DNA from: Prevotellaceae bacterium UBA711
GTDB lineage: Bacteria; Bacteroidota; Bacteroidia; Bacteroidales; Bacteroidaceae
Assembly (NCBI GenBank): GCA_002297545.1
Contig: DBLZ01000013.1
Coordinates: 1-9,225, forward strand
Direction: 5' to 3'
DNA length: 9,225 nt
Of this stretch, positions 6,532 through 9,225 are shown in pieces. The notes beneath the pieces are model-generated. The model saw nothing but the letters and a program-made list of their open reading frames with translations. It was not told the DNA's origin and ran no database searches. A program made the translations under genes and the position numbers. Positions within the stretch are counted from its first letter, which is position 1, and every line of letters begins with the position of its first letter.

Positions 6532-6659
6532 TGTGTATGTGTGTGTTGATGTGTCATTCCTTGGCTGTTATCTCGGAGGGGTTGGTGCGCATGACGTGTG
6601 TATGTGTGTGTTGATGTGTCATTCCTTGGCTATTATCTCGGAGGGGTTGGTGCGCATGA
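6532..6659 (-). repeat. 65-bp tandem duplication copying the 3' end of the permease gene
   Basis: Positions 6532-6594 and 6597-6659 match at 62 of 63 bases, offset 65 bp; the only difference is G at 6567 versus A at 6632. Read on the minus strand, the copy at 6597-6659 is the true permease end (MRTNPSEIIAKE and stop at 6619-6621) plus an A/C-rich tail. The copy at 6532-6594 repeats MRTNPSEITAKE, a stop at 6554-6556 and the same tail. Because 65 is not a multiple of 3, the second copy is out of frame with the gene and is reached only after its stop. The duplicate also forms the untranslated leader of the ABC ATPase gene. Confidence 0.95.
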
Positions 6660-9030
6660 TGTTGTGTATGTTCCATGCCACGATGGCTGCTATCATGGTG
6701 ATGACGGTGAGCGAGCCGGCGGCAAACAGCAGTATGGGTGCGAGGCCGTCTCCCTCTGTGTCCTTGGGGAAGAACTCGCGGTAGAAGAAGTCGTGGAGCC
6801 ACGTGAGCACGGGCAGGGCTATGAGGAGCGAGATGGACAGGAGTATGAGGTAGAGGCGGCCGAAGAGGCGGTAGATGTCGCGGCTCTTGGCACCGTTCAC
6901 CTTGCGTATGGCTATCTCCTTCTTGCGCGAGCGTGTGTCGAGGGCTATGGCGCTGTAGATGCTCATGGCGCAGACGAGCATGCTGACGGTGGCCAGTATC
7001 CAGCCCACGTTGCGCATGGTTTCTATCATAGTGATGTCGGCGTGCGACTCGTGGAAGTTCCCGGCCATGTTCTCAACCACGGAGGGCTCCATGCATCGGA
7101 TGAGGGAGTCCACTTCGTGCGCGAGCGAACGGTACTTGCCTTGCCGTGGTATGAGCACGAACTCGCTGCAGCCGCCTGCCATGCCGGGGCGTACCAGTAT
7201 GCTGTTCATGTCGTGTGCGTATGGAAGCGGGGGGATGGTGCCGGCTATGGGGAGCTGGTTTTGGCCGTAGTGCTTCAGGGAGAGCATGTCGTTGCCGGCC
7301 AGGTGCTGTTCGCGCAGCTTCCTGTAGAGCTCTTCGTTGAGGAGGAGATAGGTGTCGGTGTCGGCCGGTTTGCGGAACCAGTTCACCTTGCACTGCAGGA
7401 AGTCCACGAGCGATGTGTCCGAGGCATGGAAGAGGGGGACGTGTGTCTGGCCTTGGAAGGCCTCTTTCACCTCGGGGTTGTCCTCTATGTCGCAGATGCC
7501 TACGTACCAGCTGTCGTGCTCCACCATCCTGCCGAGTGCGGGCAGGCGCTCTATCTCCCTCTTCAGCGCCTCGCGTCCTGTGGAGGCCTTGGCCAGGTTT
7601 AGCAGTATGCTCTCCTTGTAGGGTGTGAGGTCGTGGGGCAGGTGGCGCTCCTGCATCAGCTTGTCGCCCCAGTGGGATATGGTGAGGGTGGAGCAGAGGA
7701 AGACTATGCAGATGGTCACCTGCATGCCCAGCATGACGTTGCGGAAGAGGTGCGTGCGGCTGCCCCGCATGTTGGCTGCCAGGCCTTGGCCTGCATTGCA
7801 GATGCGCCTGAGCGCCAGCCATATCACCAGGGCACAGACGAGCAGGAGCAGGCCGCCTATGTGGAGGCCGTAGCGGGTGAAGCCTCTGATGCCGAACTCT
7901 GCCTCGCGCATGAGGTCGGCCAGGCGCGTGTAGATGAAGTCCTCCGTCCAGATGCCCAGCACCATGGCCACTGCCACTGCCATGGCCACCACGAGGAACA
8001 CCTCGGCGAAGAGCAGGCGGAAGAGCTGCCGGCGCTTGGCTCCGTTGACCATGCGCAGCGACACTTCCCTCCTGCGCATCCAGAAGAGCTGCACCTGCAT
8101 CCTGAGGAAGCCGATGACGGCGGCAAGGAGGATGAGCGAGCCTGCCAGGTGGGCGAAGAACTGCATGTTGAGGATGAAGCCGAGGCCTGTGCCTTGGGAC
8201 ACGGGTTTCAGCTTGGGGGCAAGGCCGAAGGGTGCCAGGCGTTCGGCCAGTTCGGCCTGCAGGCGGCTTTCCGTGCACCCCTCCTTCAGCACCACGTGTA
8301 TGTATCTTGCATAGTAGGTGTTTATGTCCTGTTCGTGCCATGCCTCTTCTATCTCGCCGAGCGAGAAGAGCATTACGTTGTTGTCGACGTAGTGTTCCAT
8401 CAGAGAGACGTCCTCGAACACGTCCGCGATGGTGAGCGGCATGGGGTGTGTCTTCCCTACATCGAAGCATACGGCCCCCACGGGGTTGGCCTCGCCGAAG
8501 AGGTAGGATGCCCTCAGCCTGCTGATGACGGCCTCGCCGGGCCGCAGCCTTCTTATGGGCTCTCCGGTGATGGCGGAGCGCAGTCCTATGTTGGTGAGGA
8601 ACTCGGGGTCTATGGCATGGAACATGATGTCGAACTTCCGTCTTGTGGAGTCGCACAACTGGAACTCCATCACTTCCCCGAACATCATCATGCTGGGCAC
8701 GGCTATGCGCTCCGCAGTCCTTGGCCCCCCGTCGCGCTTGAGTGCGCGGATGATGTCGGGGGTGAAGTCAATCCGGGTGGGAAGGTCCCTGCCGATGGAG
8801 TCCGTTGCCGTGCCTGCCTGCGCCTCGGGCTGCTGGAGGCTGAGGTTGTAGGTCCGCTCGTAGTGGGGCTGGCTGCAGATGCTCGGAAGGCTGAACCATG
8901 TGGTGACGGAGTGGACGAGTGACAGCGTTACGATGCCTACGGCTATGCTCAGCACGCTGATGGCGACCTGGAGCTTGTACTTCGAGAGGTTGCGCACGGC
9001 AACCTTCAGGTTGTGGATAGTCATGTTCAT
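6619..9030 (-). CDS. FtsX/MacB-like ABC transporter permease, two FtsX repeats
   Basis: This 803-residue inner-membrane permease has the duplicated architecture common in Bacteroidetes. TM1 lies near residues 20-41, followed by a large periplasmic MacB_PCD-like region (about 42-288). A first FtsX core follows with helices near 290-312, 338-358 and 388-407. The second half begins with a helix near 430-450, then a periplasmic domain (about 451-672) and helices near 673-697, 724-744 and 765-788. The cytoplasmic coupling motif occurs in both halves: RRREVSLRMVNGAK (about 318-330) and RSRKKEIAIRKVNGAK (about 700-714). The C-terminus RTNPSEIIAKE is typical. It is the likely partner of the ATPase downstream. 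The family handles antimicrobial peptides, lipoproteins or other envelope substrates; no MacA-like adaptor or outer-membrane channel gene is in view. Either ATG 9030 or ATG 9024 could be the start. The 3' end is duplicated just downstream. Confidence 0.93.
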   Translation of the reverse strand: MNMTIHNLKVAVRNLSKYKLQVAISVLSIAVGIVTLSLVHSVTTWFSLPSICSQPHYERTYNLSLQQPEAQAGTATDSIGRDLPTRIDFTPDIIRALKRDGGPRTAERIAVPSMMMFGEVMEFQLCDSTRRKFDIMFHAIDPEFLTNIGLRSAITGEPIRRLRPGEAVISRLRASYLFGEANPVGAVCFDVGKTHPMPLTIADVFEDVSLMEHYVDNNVMLFSLGEIEEAWHEQDINTYYARYIHVVLKEGCTESRLQAELAERLAPFGLAPKLKPVSQGTGLGFILNMQFFAHLAGSLILLAAVIGFLRMQVQLFWMRRREVSLRMVNGAKRRQLFRLLFAEVFLVVAMAVAVAMVLGIWTEDFIYTRLADLMREAEFGIRGFTRYGLHIGGLLLLVCALVIWLALRRICNAGQGLAANMRGSRTHLFRNVMLGMQVTICIVFLCSTLTISHWGDKLMQERHLPHDLTPYKESILLNLAKASTGREALKREIERLPALGRMVEHDSWYVGICDIEDNPEVKEAFQGQTHVPLFHASDTSLVDFLQCKVNWFRKPADTDTYLLLNEELYRKLREQHLAGNDMLSLKHYGQNQLPIAGTIPPLPYAHDMNSILVRPGMAGGCSEFVLIPRQGKYRSLAHEVDSLIRCMEPSVVENMAGNFHESHADITMIETMRNVGWILATVSMLVCAMSIYSAIALDTRSRKKEIAIRKVNGAKSRDIYRLFGRLYLILLSISLLIALPVLTWLHDFFYREFFPKDTEGDGLAPILLFAAGSLTVITMIAAIVAWNIHNIMRTNPSEIIAKE

Positions 9031-9109
9031 GTGCGTTGTTTGTATGCGTTGTTGTTATTGTGTCGCGTTGTTGCCGGCCATGTCGTTGTCATGTTTTGCC
9101 GGGCGGTAT
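9031..9109 (-). other. A/C-rich leader of the permease gene
   Basis: On the minus strand this stretch is rich in CAACAACGC-like motifs (plus-strand GCGTTGTT at 9033, 9046 and 9065) and has no Shine-Dalgarno sequence, as is common for Bacteroidetes leaders. I found no minus-strand match to TAnnTTTG (no CAAA on the plus strand from 9031 to the window edge). The promoter for the permease-ATPase pair is therefore either beyond the window or not of that class. Confidence 0.45.
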
Positions 9110-9117
9110 TAAGTTTG
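9085..9117 (+). promoter_or_regulatory. possible Bacteroidetes-type promoter reading rightward into the edge array
   Basis: TAAGTTTG at 9110-9117 is an exact match to the -7 consensus TAnnTTTG. GTTG at 9085-9088 lies 21 bp upstream and matches three of four bases of the -33 TTTG element. A better TTTG (9095-9098) is only 11 bp away and too close. The direction is divergent from the permease and into the 44-bp array. One motif of this length can occur by chance. Confidence 0.35.
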
Positions 9118-9225
9118 GAGCGTGCCGGCACCGGGCGTGCCGGAGGCCAGATGGTGTTTGGCATTATGCCGGTACCGGGCGGGCAGGAGGCCGAATGGCG
9201 TTTGGCATTATGCCGGTACCGGGCG
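9114..9225 (+). repeat. 44-bp tandem array running off the right edge
   Basis: Units are 9114-9156 (43 bp, diverged), 9157-9200 (44 bp) and 9201-9225 (cut by the window; its 25 bases are identical to the start of the second unit). Each unit has TTTGG, then a CCGG-ACCGGGCG core and a GGAGGCC-ATGG tail. Units 2 and 3 contain GGCATTATGCC (5-bp inverted arms) and the perfect palindrome CCGGTACCGG. The two halves of the 44-bp unit share a weak resemblance (GGCA...A.GCCG in register 22), so the unit may be an old dimer of 22 bp. No coding frame is evident. Confidence 0.85.

Noticed and set aside
6554..6802. Minus-strand open frame of 82 codons ending in MRTNPSEITAKE
   Set aside because: Only its last dozen codons are meaningful. 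They come from the duplicated permease end, and the rest is an out-of-frame reading of the permease gene.
7633..8922. Plus-strand open frame of 429 codons opposite the permease
   Set aside because: Antisense shadow of the FtsX-like permease; low-complexity translation without domains.

Overview
The window is Bacteroidales-like DNA (Bacteroides/Prevotella relatives) with fairly high G+C, roughly 55-65% in the lines I counted. The assignment rests on the character of CarA/CarB, a DUF5009-type membrane acyltransferase, a two-repeat FtsX/MacB-like permease paired with a LolD/MacB-type ATPase, A/C-rich leaders without clear Shine-Dalgarno sites, and one exact match to the Bacteroidetes -7 promoter motif TAnnTTTG. 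I cannot name a genus from sequence alone.

Layout. Positions 1-835 (+) are the 3' part of carA and 910-4152 (+) is carB. Together they encode glutamine-dependent carbamoyl-phosphate synthetase, which feeds pyrimidine and arginine synthesis. An intrinsic terminator follows at 4200-4237. Positions 4238-4616 have no gene but hold two different tandem arrays, both with an exact 22-bp period; the first ends in a perfect 20-bp palindrome. Positions 4617-5732 (+) encode a 371-residue polytopic acyltransferase-like protein. A strong hairpin at 5769-5815 separates it from a converging minus-strand pair: permease (9030 to 6619), then ABC ATPase (6520 to 5846). The right edge (9114-9225) is a 44-bp (2 x 22) tandem array that runs out of the window, with a possible plus-strand promoter at its start.

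The genes themselves are ordinary: one housekeeping enzyme, one probable envelope or glycan acetyltransferase, and one export or envelope ABC transporter. The unusual content is repeat architecture. Four tandem arrays share a 22-bp register (22, 22, 22 and 44 bp) although their unit sequences look unrelated. The first array covers the carA stop codon and fills the carA-carB gap. Degenerate 7-bp repeats lie in frame inside both carA and carB and encode the same peptide LHSPL. A near-perfect 65-bp tandem duplication copies the end of the permease gene. Codon use changes sharply inside carB near 2740-2805: ATA isoleucine codons are rare before and common after, and the later style continues through the downstream genes I checked. 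This suggests a mosaic gene or a recombination junction.

I found no CRISPR array, tRNA, rRNA, transposase or phage gene.
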